Assembly: GCA_946894095.1 (NCBI GenBank) | Contig: OX335641.1 | Coordinates: forward strand, 10,372,501-10,436,500 | Length of the DNA: 64,000 nucleotides | Direction of reading: 5' to 3' | From: Incurvaria masculella | Lineage: Eukaryota; Arthropoda; Insecta; Lepidoptera; Incurvariidae | Shown: positions 11,196-22,925 of the stretch, piece by piece | Position numbering within the stretch: position 1 is the stretch's first letter | How the letters are laid out: every line of letters begins with the position of its first letter | Translations under genes and position numbers: made by a program | The notes under the pieces: generated by a model | Seen by the model: the letters and a program-made list of their open reading frames with translations, nothing else | What the model was told of the DNA's origin: nothing | Database searches by the model: none

Positions 11196-12336
11196 AAATG
11201 TTGTGGAAGTTGGTTCCAACTTTAAAACACCTATCACATCAATATTTATGTATATACTAGTACCTAGGCATTTTTCTTCTATACGAAATTCTAAATAATG
11301 ATGCTTTTTAACAAAGGCCGAAGTGTTCCTTGGTATTACGGGAATGAAAAATGTGTTGATATTCTTATAATGTATTCTTTCCTCTCTAAGTGAGACTCGA
11401 ACGGCAGAATGATAAATTACATTTCTGCGCTTCGGAGAGAAATATTTGGCGCTTGAAGTCTGTGAAAAATAACAGTATTATCTCGCTAGACGTGTGTGCC
11501 AAATTATAAACCAATTTACACTAATTAGTCGGAGTGGTCGGAGATACTCGTAAGTACCTAAGTGAGTGACGAAAGAACGACAACACAAAGATACCGGGGT
11601 ACCAGCATGTAAATTAATGCAAGTGGTCCCTCTGCATTTCATCCCGTACGTGTTGGTGTATTTTTACTGGATAACTTATGGAGTGATTTTGTGGCATAGA
11701 ATGGCTTCATATGCCAAAAAATAACAATCTACATTGATTTCACGATGTCTAACAGTTTGTGTTTCAAGTCAGTGTAACAAATGAAATAAAGAATTAATTC
11801 CTTAATTTATATTTTAAAAATATATGTTATTTATCCTGTTTCTTTTTGCCTAGAACTTGAGAAATTTAAAATTTTACGTTCTGAAACACTACGTTCACAA
11901 TGGAAACAATAATTTTACATTTAATTTAAAATATACAAAACCATCGAAATATACAAATCGTAAAATTGCGGTATCGTATTTTCTTAAAAAATAAAATATT
12001 GTTTAATACAGTTCATAAGAAATTAATAAAATTTTGCCATACCTTCCTAAACACTTATGAATGCAGATATTTTCAATTAGGTTAGGTTAGATTATATGCA
12101 TTTTGCATACACGCTAAAAATACTTACTTTTGGATGTTCTGGGTTTTGGACCTTATGCTTGGACTCCCGGAACCCCGGAGACAGTAACCTTCCTCCGGAA
12201 CTACTGAACAGATAATTGCCTCGGATCAAGCGGAATGTGCTCGTCCTAAGGCACATCACGAAAGGAGCCCGAATACCGGTTTCTGTGGGCTGACGGATAC
12301 TAATGTGTAAGTGAAAACGGCTAATCGGCTCTGGCC
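11196..12336. other. non-coding stretch
   Basis: AT-rich sequence with no gene or repeat that I can support. Confidence 0.45.
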
Positions 12337-12520
12337 CCCTACTACGAACGCTATCGAGTAAACGCTATCGAGAAGGCGACATCGCATGCCAAAAATATTG
12401 TATGCGTTTGACAGTCGGTATCGAGAGCGCTTTCGATACCATCTGTCAAACGCATACAATATTTTTGAAAGGCGATGTCGCCTTGTCGATAGCTCTTATT
12501 CGATAGCGTTCGTAGTAGGG
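12337..12520. repeat. fold-back element (nested palindrome)
   Basis: The outer ends 'ccctactacgaacgctatcg' and its inverse 'cgatagcgttcgtagtaggg' are perfect. Further inside, 'attgtatgcgtttgacag' is mirrored by 'ctgtcaaacgcatacaat', with 'ggcgacatcgc'/'gcgatgtcgcc' between. The loop 'ggtatcgagagcgctttcgatacc' (12417-12440) is itself palindromic. The sequence would fold into a long hairpin. Probably a MITE; no open frame of note. Confidence 0.85.
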
Positions 12521-13144
12521 CTCCTGGAGGCGCAGCTCACATTCTCCTTCACTGCTGAGTAATCTCAGACAGCTCAGGCAAGATATTTCGCTAAGAGCCG
12601 GAGAAAATTCTTCACGAAAAACTCAGACTACCCACTCGTAGGGTGTAACGGCGAAAGTTGCCGATATCCGGGGTGGTGTAAGACTCTTGCCAATTAACGA
12701 CGATATGGTACCAAAAAAAATGTCCTCAATTCAATCAATTATGAAAGAAAAACATCTAGGTCTACCCAACCTTCTGGAATTACTAGAATATTAGTGTGTA
12801 CGATCTTCAGCTTTCCCAGCGGTTCCTCTGGATGAATGTATGGGTTAATACGGTAACACCTAAATCAATTAATGATTGATATCGTCTCTTGAATTATATT
12901 GCCTCTCTATGTGTAACCTTATGCGACACCGGCACTGTTCACAAAAATATATTGCAGGCCATCCGAAGCTAACAGTTGGCAGAAGCAAGCATGCCCATCA
13001 TTTTAGCTGTCATCCGCTCGTTCGCGACATCACACTTCCAGCTTTCGTGCCACCACACATGGCATCGCAGGTTTGGTTAACCCTAACAAGATGTCATTTC
13101 TTGTTGACAGGGGTTAGATTAGCTTTGTGTCGAAGGGCGAGAAA

Positions 13145-13342
13145 ATGTGGCAAACATTGTGCCCAAAAACTGTAGACGCCTTTCCCAAAAAATTGGGACA
13201 AGTTGATTCAATTAATTATTTTCCTTCCCAACGCCTAGACGAAAGAGCCAAAACAGCCTACTCTAGAGTCTGGAGAATGGCTAGAAGCGCTCCCGACCTT
13301 TCATTAGAACCACTCCAACACAAATTCTGTTTTCTAGAATAA
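13145..13342 (+). CDS. hypothetical short ORF
   Basis: 65 codons from an ATG in context gaaaATGTGG, ending ...EPLQHKFCFLE and stop. Segments such as FPSQRLDERAKTAYSRVWRM look protein-like and basic, but no domain is recognisable. An in-frame stop lies just upstream, so it cannot be a simple continuation of an upstream exon. It could be a decayed exon or chance. Confidence 0.2.
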   Translation: MWQTLCPKTVDAFPKKLGQVDSINYFPSQRLDERAKTAYSRVWRMARSAPDLSLEPLQHKFCFLE

Positions 13343-14404
13343 CCTTCTTAACTAATCTGAAATTACGTTTACTCAAAAATACTAACACGCTACTAGAAGT
13401 TATTTTCAGAACTTTGCGAAAAATGCATGCAAGACGTTCTTTTCACAGATAATAAAAATGTATTGTAACCTGTGAAGTTAAGTATGCGCTGAATATGCTA
13501 CATGATGAATTATGATAGTTTTTTATTTATTACTCTAACATTGGTTACATAAAATGACTGTTTGAAAGAAGAAATACCAGGGCCTTTGATAATAGACACA
13601 CAGAAATATTTTGTTTTTCTGAGAACTGTCTAACCAATTGCTATTATAGCCGCTCCTGTCACATATGAACACAGAAATACATATTCATATCTTAGGATTA
13701 GTATCCACTTCGCTGGTAAGTTAGAAGAGTGTACACTCAAAATCTATCAATATAAATAACCATCCGAGAATATAATTTCAGGAGTAGCTTTCAAGTGGTT
13801 TCTAGCCATCCGATCCGAGAGACGATTTGAGAGACAACAATTATATATTTCTTTTCACTTATTTAATCTTTTTTGCTAGTCAAACTATATTAAGTCCGTC
13901 AAAAACGGATAGATCAGCGGATTTGATCAACCTGGTAAAGAACAATCAGCAAAGAAACTTTCCGAATTACATGGGCGGAGAGCTTCACCAAACTATCAAT
14001 TTAATTTTCATCTTGTATTCAGTTGTGTAATTTGTAGATTTTCCAAAATGTAATACAATTAAAAAAGTCTAATATTTTTCACATGCTTTTTTCACCGGAT
14101 TTTTGCCAAAAATGTATCGTGCTTTATAACATTCCTTTAATGTAGCCACACTGCATTTCTAAAAATTGAGTAGGAATAATTCCTAATGTTATATGGATCA
14201 TGAGAATAGGTGCGATGTTAGACAATAAAAGTATAAAACGGCTACCGAAGCTAACATTTACACTCCATTGAAACACTTTGCGTTGTTTTTAAAATTTCCA
14301 GTTATTTTGAGTCAAATTACCTACTTCGATTCGTCTGACTAAGATTTCAAAGTTTATTGGCAAAGCTTTGCTGCATAGATCGTCTTTGAATGTATTCTTG
14401 TTTT

Positions 14405-14515
14405 CACCAAGTTATGATTTATCTTAATCGACATTTAAAGGATCTTTGTTACTAAAGTTCAGATTATCTTGTACTGGTATTGATTGCAAGATGGCAAGAA
14501 AGGCCCCTTAGTCAA
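14405..14515 (+). repeat. MITE copy, 'accaagtactgattta' family
   Basis: Contains 'caccaagttatgattta', 'cttaatcgacatttaaagg', 'agattatcttgtactggta' and 'gattgcaagatggcaagaaagg' in the family order. The right end is lost. Confidence 0.7.
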
Positions 14516-17129
14516 TGGTGAACAAGACCCTAGAATTGTTTCTGTAGTATATTTTTGTCTAGATTGGCAAATAAAATGAGATTTCTTTAGAACTGAAAAC
14601 ATCCCATTCCGTTATACGATATCGATGGTTATACGCAGATTTAAATGCATGCACTTTAAATGCATTAGTACTTATGAAAACGTTTTGCGGTTAATTGCAT
14701 GCACATGAGATCCATGCAAATCTGCTTAAACGTTGATTACAATTGAATAGTGTTAAAAATGTACAAACATAAATCGTACGTTGTAAAAGAAAGGATATAA
14801 CTGTCATCTATACTTCCGTACCGTATTACATTAATGTGTGTTGGTATTTTCATAAATCGTGATATAATTGATAGATTTGTGTGTTCACTCGCTGGCTAGC
14901 GCCAAGTAAAACACGGTGTGAAACGATTTTTTTGTAATAAACGAGTCACATTTACGTGAGGAGACAGATTTATAGAGGCCGCTGAAACTCGTGACCGTGA
15001 AAATCCTGGAATATCTCTCTGGATTAATTCTCCGTATTTTTCATGGTCTTCAATTAAATTTCAATGCGGAAAATATCAAAGCGATGAAACGTTTACTCTG
15101 CTAAATAAATATTGAAGCCCTCACATACACAGATCTAGGTTTCTATTATTAATTTATATTTGTGTAAAACCAAATTAATACAAATTCAACTAGCCGTGAG
15201 AACGGTTTCCAACTTGCTCTTGCCTTCCTTGTGATATTTGTATGAAAAAGTGTCGGACTGCAATCAGTACAATGCAACATACTTAACTACTATAAACCTA
15301 CTTACCAACGTATATTACGCAAGCACGCTATGCAGATGCAGAGCCAAGAATACTAGACAACCGGAGTGATGCATCGCTTGTGGGGAATAAATAGACGCCG
15401 CCTGACATCATCTAATCGGTCTACGGCCCGTCTGGCTCGAGTCGATCTGACCGAGGTTGACAAATACACGTCTAGTTTTTTTCTGACGTCCTTTTTTTAG
15501 ACGTACAGCCGACCAAGATTAAAGGGTTCAGTTCCGATGTAAGCAAAAGATGAACCTCGAGATGCACAGTCAAAATACTAAGACTTCTGGCAACCCTTAT
15601 ACGCTGACCATTATAATGTGTAAACCAACCCCGAACAAATGCAAAATTTACAATTTCAACCGGAAGCGTTGTCACGTTGTGTGACTGCTTCATTCACAAA
15701 AATCAAACATGAAGGAAATCTCATAGTAGTTTTGTGTTACTATGATGTGAATCGGCCATATAACCAGAGATAACTCCATTTATTTGCACGTCTCAGTAAA
15801 TTCATAGCGTCTCGCCACTTCCTATACATTCTAGAGCGAGACGACACTAAACCAACACACAGCTAGGCGCGCGTTACAGGATTAGAGCCAGTGCAAGTCA
15901 CGCTCGTCATTGCACGTCCTACCTTTGAGGAACAATGGTGTGAAGTATACATAACCTCCATGGCAGTGCTCACCTCGCGCAGAAGTGCGCTGATATAAAT
16001 ACTTACAACGAATACTAACCTAGGTAAGCACTACATATTGCATTTGTCACTCCATATTGTAAATTCATGACATTGTCATTTTTGTCGATCGAACTTAATC
16101 GATCGACCACGCGGCAATCTGTCGTGATATCTGCCTTCAGCACCCATCATTAACCTTTTATAACCACTTGCCTAGATCTCCCATACGTATTTCCACAAAA
16201 TATACACATTTGTTTGACACAACATGCCGGCCATGTCCTAAGACAATCGTTCAAACAGCAGGAGAACCATGCTTGCAAACATGCGAAGGATCATCGGCCC
16301 GGCTAAGACTAAAATAATCAACGAGATGCGCTAGACAAGTAAGTAAACCAAATTTTATAATATATCTCGTTCGAAGATCGTCCATCAACCATGGAAAACA
16401 TTTCCTCGTCTGCTCGCCGACTAAGTATGGATTTTTTCCCTTTCCAGCTTCAGGTACCGCGCCGGATCACCATCACGGCAGCGACGAGCGCCTTTTTTTC
16501 TCTCTCAGTTCTTCTTTTCTCATCTCTTCTTCATTCCCATATCCCCCTTTTACTGATTGAAGAGATCCTTATATGCAAAAACATACAATGTGACTGCTAG
16601 TCACTTTTACACTCACCTACTGTGAGTCACCTTCACCATCGACACACATATGAGAAGAAACACAGTCAGCAGCACACCTCTCAGCCAGCAGACTGGAGGA
16701 CACCCATCACATCCTAGAAGCTAAGTACCCAGATCCCACCTAGTAGGGAACGGCTCGATTAGGTAGATGTGTGCCCAAAACCTCCAGAAAGCTGGCAACC
16801 AATAAGTGTCGATAAATACTTTTATAAATTCTAAGACCATGTAATTCTATATCCTTTATTTTGTACATTGTACACACTATGTTATAATAAACACCCATGT
16901 AAGCATATCACTTCTTTAATTTCCGACCTTTATTTTGTCAATGCATACCACCATCACGTGTAACCCTACGACCCTGTGCATATAACACCCCTCATCAAAT
17001 TCGCCACCCGCGACAGCGTCGGACCGGAAAGTTTGGTCGACTGTACATGCGCCTGAGATGCTTTTTTCCTATCTGGAAACGTGTCTACCTTTTTTCTATG
17101 TCGGCTATCAAAAAAACATTTAACAAAAA
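14516..17129. other. non-coding stretch
   Basis: No gene supported. It includes pyrimidine-rich tracts at 16430-16560 and short imperfect inversions. A segment at 16600-17000 with 'aataaacaccc' looks a little like an LTR but has no paired copy (see rejected list). Confidence 0.35.
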
Positions 17130-17390
17130 AAATAACCGACTTCAAAGAAAGAACACTAAAAAGTAAAAAATAATTTCCATTTTTGTAGTTACGATTTCTG
17201 TTATTTTTTGAGTCGGCGTCAGCCGGGCACGCGCTGCGCCAATCAAGAGAACCTAACCTAACCTAACCTAACCTAACCTAACCTAACCTTGGCTGACACC
17301 GACTCAAAAAATAACAGAAATCGTAACTACAAAAATGGAAATTATTTTTTACTTTTTAGTGCTTTTTCTTTAAAGTCGGTTATTTTTTTT
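17130..17390. repeat. fold-back element with telomere-like core
   Basis: The left arm (about 17130-17224: 'ataaccgacttcaaag', 'aaaaaataatttccattttt', 'gtagttacgatttctgttat', 'gagtcggcgtcagcc') is mirrored almost base for base on the right (about 17291-17388). Arms are about 95-100 bp. The spacer holds seven tandem ACCTA units. The outer 'aaccgacttcaaa' is the same terminus seen at 17745 and 55703. Confidence 0.9.
17251..17285. repeat. (ACCTA)7, interstitial TTAGG-type array
   Basis: Seven perfect pentamers, equal to the insect telomere repeat TTAGG on the other strand, followed by a variant ACCTT. It sits in the loop of the fold-back element. Confidence 0.95.
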
Positions 17391-17757
17391 GTTAAATATT
17401 TTTTTATTTGTTTATTTTTAGTGAATCTGAAGTACACTTACTAATTAGTACACGTCCTTTCCAATAAAAAAAGAATCACCGAAATCGGTTGGCGTTATAT
17501 TGAGTTATTCGTCCATTTGTCGCGCACATCTTAATACAAATTTAAGACTTTTATGATTTTCTCATGGAAATCATTGTCAGAACTTAACCAAATTAAAATG
17601 GGACCACTTGGGAAGCACTAGCTATCATTTAAAAAAATAATCATCAAAATCGGTTCACCCAGGCAAAAGTTATGAGGTAACAAACATAAAAAAAAAAAAC
17701 AAAAAAAAAACATACAGACGAATAGATAACCTCCTCCTTTTTTTTAAGTCGGTTAAA
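17391..17757. repeat. interspersed repeat ending in 'aagtcggttaaaa'
   Basis: It contains 'tcaccgaaatcggttggcg' and later 'catcaaaatcggttcaccc', then A-rich tracts and 'cctcctccttttttttaagt' leading to cggttaaaa. The same ending recurs at 55703-55750 ('ttaaccgacttcaaaaaaaa'). It is flush with the preceding fold-back, and the two probably form one larger element. Confidence 0.6.
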
Positions 17758-18904
17758 AACACAATCGCTTTTGGAATGTAAGTTGGCTCTTTTTCGGAAA
17801 GTCAGACTATTAGTTCATTTTCTTTTTATGGAAAACCAGTATGGGTAAGGGACCAAAGATATTCAGAATAGCCAAATTCTCTCCACCTCGCGATACCACT
17901 CTCAGGGAGTACGTTACAGGTGATACGTTAATTATACGTTAGGACCCCAGGCCAGAGTGCCAAAAAGGCACTCGCCTTACATGTTGGTGTTTCTGATTAG
18001 AAATGGTGTTCACTTTTTGTTTGGAAGTAACATTTTAGGATTTTTTTTAAATAGTCTAATGGCTGACCATATCTCACCATATTTTAATATTCCAATGCCA
18101 ACTGTCCATAGTATGGTGCTAGAAACCTAAAGCTCAAGAGCGAAAAAAAGAAAGAATGTATAGACCTACGAATGGATATTCCCGTAAAATGTATAAGTAC
18201 ATGATATCCCAAAGGAATATTCCCACTCGCTCATCATAAAAACCCTTCATCATAATGCAAATTGTATTTTCGATATGAACCCGATATTATCCGAGCAAAT
18301 GCATGGGCCCTGCTCGCTTGCCATATTGTGTCTAATAATAGCTATCTCCATCATTCACCTATTATTTACGACACAATAAAGGATCCCCGAACTCGCGAGT
18401 GGCGCTTCGCCAGCTCGCTACTTCCCGCGTCTTCTTCCGATGTATTAGGCGGAAATGATTATTATTATTCGTGGCCCAGCGTTTTGGGCCCCGCTTCTCA
18501 CCCCTAAAGCTTTGGTTCTGTACCCGATTGAGTGCACCACTTCCTTTCTCTTTTCTAACTCAATGAGTGCATTTAAATAACAAGAATACCTACAGTGAAG
18601 GAAAAGATGTTGAGGAATGGGAAGAGGTTGCTTGTTTAATCGCAGGTACTCGTAAAGCGTTTGTAGAATCCCTAAGATTGCGGTAGTAGGAGGCACTGGT
18701 AAGCTCACATACATTCGATTTGTATGTCTTAAGAAACTTAAACAAACATAAAAAAAGATATAATGCCGGGAATTGAGAAGGCTATTTTAAGATCGTTTAT
18801 CCACGCAGAGCGAATTAATAATGAAAACGGGGCTTTACGGTGGTAAATAAACACGCCAGATGAACAGGCATGTGAGTACTTGTGAGATTACCGCGGTCGT
18901 TGAA
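17758..18904. other. non-coding stretch
   Basis: AT-rich sequence. I recognised no gene or repeat family in it. Confidence 0.4.
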
Positions 18905-18980
18905 CATGTTTGAAAACTTACGGCTTACGGAGACATTCTCCTCCCGCCGCGTGAAAAGTCGTAAGTTTTCAAACATAAAC
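18905..18980. repeat. small fold-back related to 29707-29875
   Basis: 'atgtttgaaaacttacg' at the left is mirrored by 'cgtaagttttcaaacat' at the right, with a GC-rich loop. The termini nearly match those of the larger fold-back at 29707. Confidence 0.75.
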
Positions 18981-20169
18981 ATGTGGGTGTTTAAATCTGC
19001 CTTTTAGTTCCATTTCGTGCCATGCTAAATATCCAACGTGTTATTCAGCCAAGTAAGCTGAAAAATACCAGTTAGAGCACGAAATGCAACAAATATTCGA
19101 GGTCATTTAGAATGGTTACCACGCATATTGTGTATAAAGCGTAATTGGGCGAAATTGTCGTGCGTGGGCACCATGGCAACCATGATCAGATTAACGAAGT
19201 ATTTCGTCAAGCACCCCTAATCGTAGAGTATGTTTGAAAATATATTTGTCCAAGAGAAAGCGAACGAGTGTAACCTATCATCTTAGCGCGTGGTGCTCTG
19301 TCATCTCAGCCTACCCCTCCGAAGTAGCGTCATGATCTTATGCTTGTACATAAAATAATTAATAAGTCAGAAATTAACTTACTTTAGCATTACACGCACC
19401 CCAAAAATAACCTTTCCCACTACGGTCGCAATAATGGTGTCTCAATATTTTCTGTGAAACTACAAACAAACAAAAAATCTATTTTAACCACTGCAGATTT
19501 AATTTGTCTTCAGTTCATCCATCCATTAGATAAGAATTTATCTCTTAGGAAAATCAAAACATTGCGTCTCATGTCTCATTTCTTCCCAGTTTTATTTATA
19601 CACGCTTTCGCATAATTAGTGTGTAAGCCTTGGACCGTACCGTGTCCATCTACCGGATACGTACTTTATAGCAACTGACATATGTATTCTCAACCATCTA
19701 ATTTAAGTATTTTTTTAATTTTATGTAGGTAAGTTAAGTTTTAGTTTATTTAGACTTTCACTGTTGTTAAATATTATTAAAATGTTTTTGGGTAACTTTG
19801 GTTTCCGCCACCTCATTGTCGCGCCTTGAATCCTGAGGAATCACGCCGAATTTTTATAATCTTGAATACATTTTGTTTAAAGGTGGCTTTAAAAAGTAAT
19901 ATCCTTCGATATAGTTTGACAGGTTAGAACAACGAGTTAATTATTAATTTAGCGCTTTTGGACGTTCCTATGACGCGAATAGTTCACGATCCTTGCTAAA
20001 GTAATAGGTAAGCTATAAGTTGCCTAAAGCTGGCTTAATACATTTATTGGAAACATTGAAATAGCTATTCATTCTAGATTTTTTTCGAGGGACTCGCAAA
20101 TTATATCAAATCTTAAATGTTTTGCAGCCACAATGACTAAACCTAAACAGAAAAGCTTATCAACGAACA
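18981..20169. other. non-coding stretch
   Basis: No gene supported. Confidence 0.4.
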
Positions 20170-20450
20170 AAAGCCAATGCGAGTCGGACTCGCACACGAA
20201 GGATTCCGTACCATCGTACATTATTTAACACCAAGAAATCGCGTTTTTGTATGTGGGATCCGTTTAATTAAAATTTCTTTTTTACCTATTTGTTGTTATG
20301 GTTGGCAAAATGAATACACACTCTGTGGAAATTTCTGCTGCCTACGTATTACGAATGGACGTACGGACGGACGAATGGACGAATGGAAGGACAGCGGAAG
20401 CTTAGTATGAGGGTTCCGTTGGCACTGTTTGTGTACGGAACCCTAAAAAG
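20170..20450 (+). repeat. 'gggttccgtacc' interspersed repeat
   Basis: Starts 'tgcgagtcggactcgcacac' followed by 'gaaggattccgtaccatcg'. The middle has 'acctatttgttgttatgg' and 'aatacacactctgtg'. Then come 'ggacggacgaatgg' units, 'agcggaagcttagtatgagg' and the inverted end 'gtacggaaccctaaaaa'. Other copies: 34270, 44012, 56525, 60095. No coding capacity. Confidence 0.85.
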
Positions 20451-20464
20451 TAGCTCTCTGTAAA

Positions 20465-20712
20465 TAAGGAGGAAAGCTGCTCCATGGTTTGAAATCCATG
20501 TAAAGCTTTTAGGCCCTCTTCCCTGCTTGATTTCCCCTAGTTAATGCCCATCGCGACCCGGGTGGGTAAAATCACATTGGAATTAAAAGATGCTCGAAGC
20601 AGTAATTAAACATGGACCGTGATTTCCAACTACTTCCATGTAGCCGTGCCCATAAAGGGTGGATGGCACCAAATTCAAGTGTGGCGCTCACCATCCATGT
20701 CCAATTAGAAAC
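20465..20712 (+). mobile_element. SINE remnant (body and tail)
   Basis: 'gctgctccatggtttgaaat' and 'ccatgtaaagcttttagg' begin it. Diverged body motifs follow, then 'catgtagccgtgcccataaa' and 'accatccatgtcc'. The head is missing. Confidence 0.7.
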
Positions 20713-21742
20713 CAACTCTCTAACCTTACTCGAATAAACATAAATACATAAATATCATAACGGGGGACATTTGTGACTGCTGATAACCGAATATTCGGTC
20801 TCATGGTTGTCAACCTTGAGTCGCCACTGATTTCTGTAAGTACGCAGAATAAGTGAAGAGAAAATCTGGCATTTAAAAGAATACAAATTTAGACCCAAAG
20901 AAATCGGCAATCGCTGTTTTACTATAATTTCTAAAGTTCCTAATAAAACCGTGCATAAAAATGTGCAGTGGGCTGACGTTATCAATCAATCGAACACCGA
21001 AAAGAATAACGGTTACGCACTTAGGGGGCCCGTTGTTTAGTAGTCTCTCCATTTTATTACTTCGATGTCTTGTGTATTTGTCGATTATTGAATAAATAAA
21101 AAAATAAAGGTACTAGCTATGTGAATAAAATAAAGGAGGTATTATAATTTATTATTAAACTAACCTTGAAAGAGTAAAAACGACAATGAGTAAATTGATA
21201 CATCAATTTGAACGAATAAATTAAGATGTTTTTACTAGAAAGTGTTTTTAACTTTGGTAATAAAGCCTTAAACGCAAGTATGTTGACAAACAAATTCTAT
21301 TTTCGCTTTTAATTAAAAAAAAATTAAATTTGACGCAAATGTAGCGAAATCAATGATTAAAACTTAATTTTACGATTTGGAAAAAAAAACTTTTAAATCG
21401 TCCAAAATATTTTAAATTCACTTATTTTTTTAGACACATTAATTAATTATATCTTAGATACTATACCATTTCTGAAATATACTTACTGCCTCTAACAATT
21501 CACAAGTACCGCCACTTATTTTTGGACTCAGCCTCGATACCGGGTGATCCAGAACTAATTAACCGCACTGGCCTAGCAACGCAAACATAACGCCGCGATC
21601 TTCAATCCGACGACAATCAGGTTACCTTCGTCCAGAACGTAGCAAAAATGGATCGCCCCAGCTCCACCGAGTATAGTTAACGGTCTATTCCGGCAGCAAA
21701 TGTGTCGGTGTGTAAACAAGGCTCCGGAGGGCGAGGACTCAC
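20713..21742. other. AT-rich non-coding stretch
   Basis: No gene or repeat recognised. Confidence 0.45.
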
Positions 21743-21812
21743 CTGGTGGTGGCGGGATCGGCGAGCGAGTGAGCTCTCCCGCGGCCGCGCCTGGACCATA
21801 TCGATCCGGAGG
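21743..21812 (-). CDS. candidate internal exon, Pro/Ala-rich
   Basis: On the minus strand a pyrimidine-rich acceptor (cttctgtgccgccccgcgcag) precedes 70 bp that end in a consensus donor CAG|GTGAGT. The frame starting at the acceptor reads PPDRYGPGAAAGELTRSPIP and three more prolines, ending in phase 1. The other frames are also open. The GC content is far above the surroundings. It could equally be a spliced 5' UTR exon with an internal ATG (MVQARPRESSLARRSRHHQ). No partner exon was identified. Confidence 0.4.
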
Positions 21813-22439
21813 CTGCGCGGGGCGGCACAGAAGTTACGCGACTGGCCGGATTGCTTATTTTGTTACGGAGGAGGTTTGAAGTCATCCGCTTCGGTATATT
21901 TCTTTGGGGAAAGTTAAAAAGGAGATTTTCTTAGTTCGCTATTACTAGTGGCTCTATAAGCTGCAGACCTCGCGAGTTTGTCTTTTTGAACATTGGATAT
22001 TTTTGAACATTTTGAAAAAAAATAAAAAAAATCAAAAACTGGCTTGACTTAAAAAAATATATATAGTTATCGAACCTGCTCCCAAATTTTTACGAGAGTC
22101 GGAGACTGAAGGAGACGGAGATACGAAAACATTTTTGCCCAATCTGAAACGGAGACGCTCGAGTTTCTCTCTTCGCTCGGTCATCTAAAACCGTCACATT
22201 TCTTTTTAACGTTCTTGATTTCAGTATTCAGGAGGGATAAATATATCTAATGACATCATTTAAAACTGTTATGCGTTTCAAACGTGCATCCATGAAGCGA
22301 TTCCCTAATTACTACTGCGGGCCACTACGAAGCACTAAATGTCTTGTTTCTCCAATAAAATATATATTTGTGTTTTGAATACAAACACGTTGAATCATAG
22401 ACAGCCACTGATATTTTGAAGACAACTAGCAGCTTGGCG

Positions 22440-22600
22440 GTTTGCCGTAACTTTTAGGCGACCCTCGAAGGCTGCGCGCCGGCGCGCTCCGCGTCGACGG
22501 TGGCGCCGCCCACCCCCGCGGAGCGCGCCGCAACCTTCACGAGATGGACGCAGGCCGAAGCCTTTACCTCTCCTCCTGTCACTTTCTAATAAACTACGTA
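22440..22600. other. GC-rich patch, possible exon or promoter
   Basis: A CpG-dense segment ('gcgcgccggcgcgctccgcg', 'cgccgcccacccccgcgg') containing an imperfect inversion of 'ggagcgcgccg'. It lies about 650 bp upstream (minus-strand sense) of the candidate exon at 21743-21812 and may be the first exon or promoter of the same gene. No decisive splice pair was found. Confidence 0.3.
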
Positions 22601-22772
22601 CCACTTGAATTCATAATATGTAATGTATGTATATGTATTTTCATGGTCTTACACTGAGCCAATAATGACCTCAAGGGCGACAATATAGTTGACATCTCAA
22701 TGCTCGAATTTGTCTCTACTTCTGTTGAAAAATCTTGAAAATACGTTACTTAACATTTATGTTTCTAAGGGC

Positions 22773-22925
22773 CTTTTTCACCTTCTGCTGATTAGCTTAA
22801 TCGTCACATATTAAGGGCCTTTCTTAGCAGCTTGGAATCAATACCAGTACAAGATAATCAACACTTTTGTAATAAAAGCCATTTAAGTGTCGATTACAAT
22901 AAATCAGCACTTGGTGAAAACCAGG
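22773..22925 (-). repeat. MITE copy, 'accaagtactgattta' family, full length
   Basis: The ends 'tttcaccttctgctgatta' and (inverse) 'tttcaccaagtgctgattt' form about 19 bp inverted termini. The internal order is the same as the other copies but reversed. This copy best defines both ends. Confidence 0.8.

Noticed and set aside
16600..17010. solo LTR
   Set aside because: A poly-A-signal-like 'aataaac' and some LTR-like composition, but no paired copy, no clear TG...CA borders and no target duplication.
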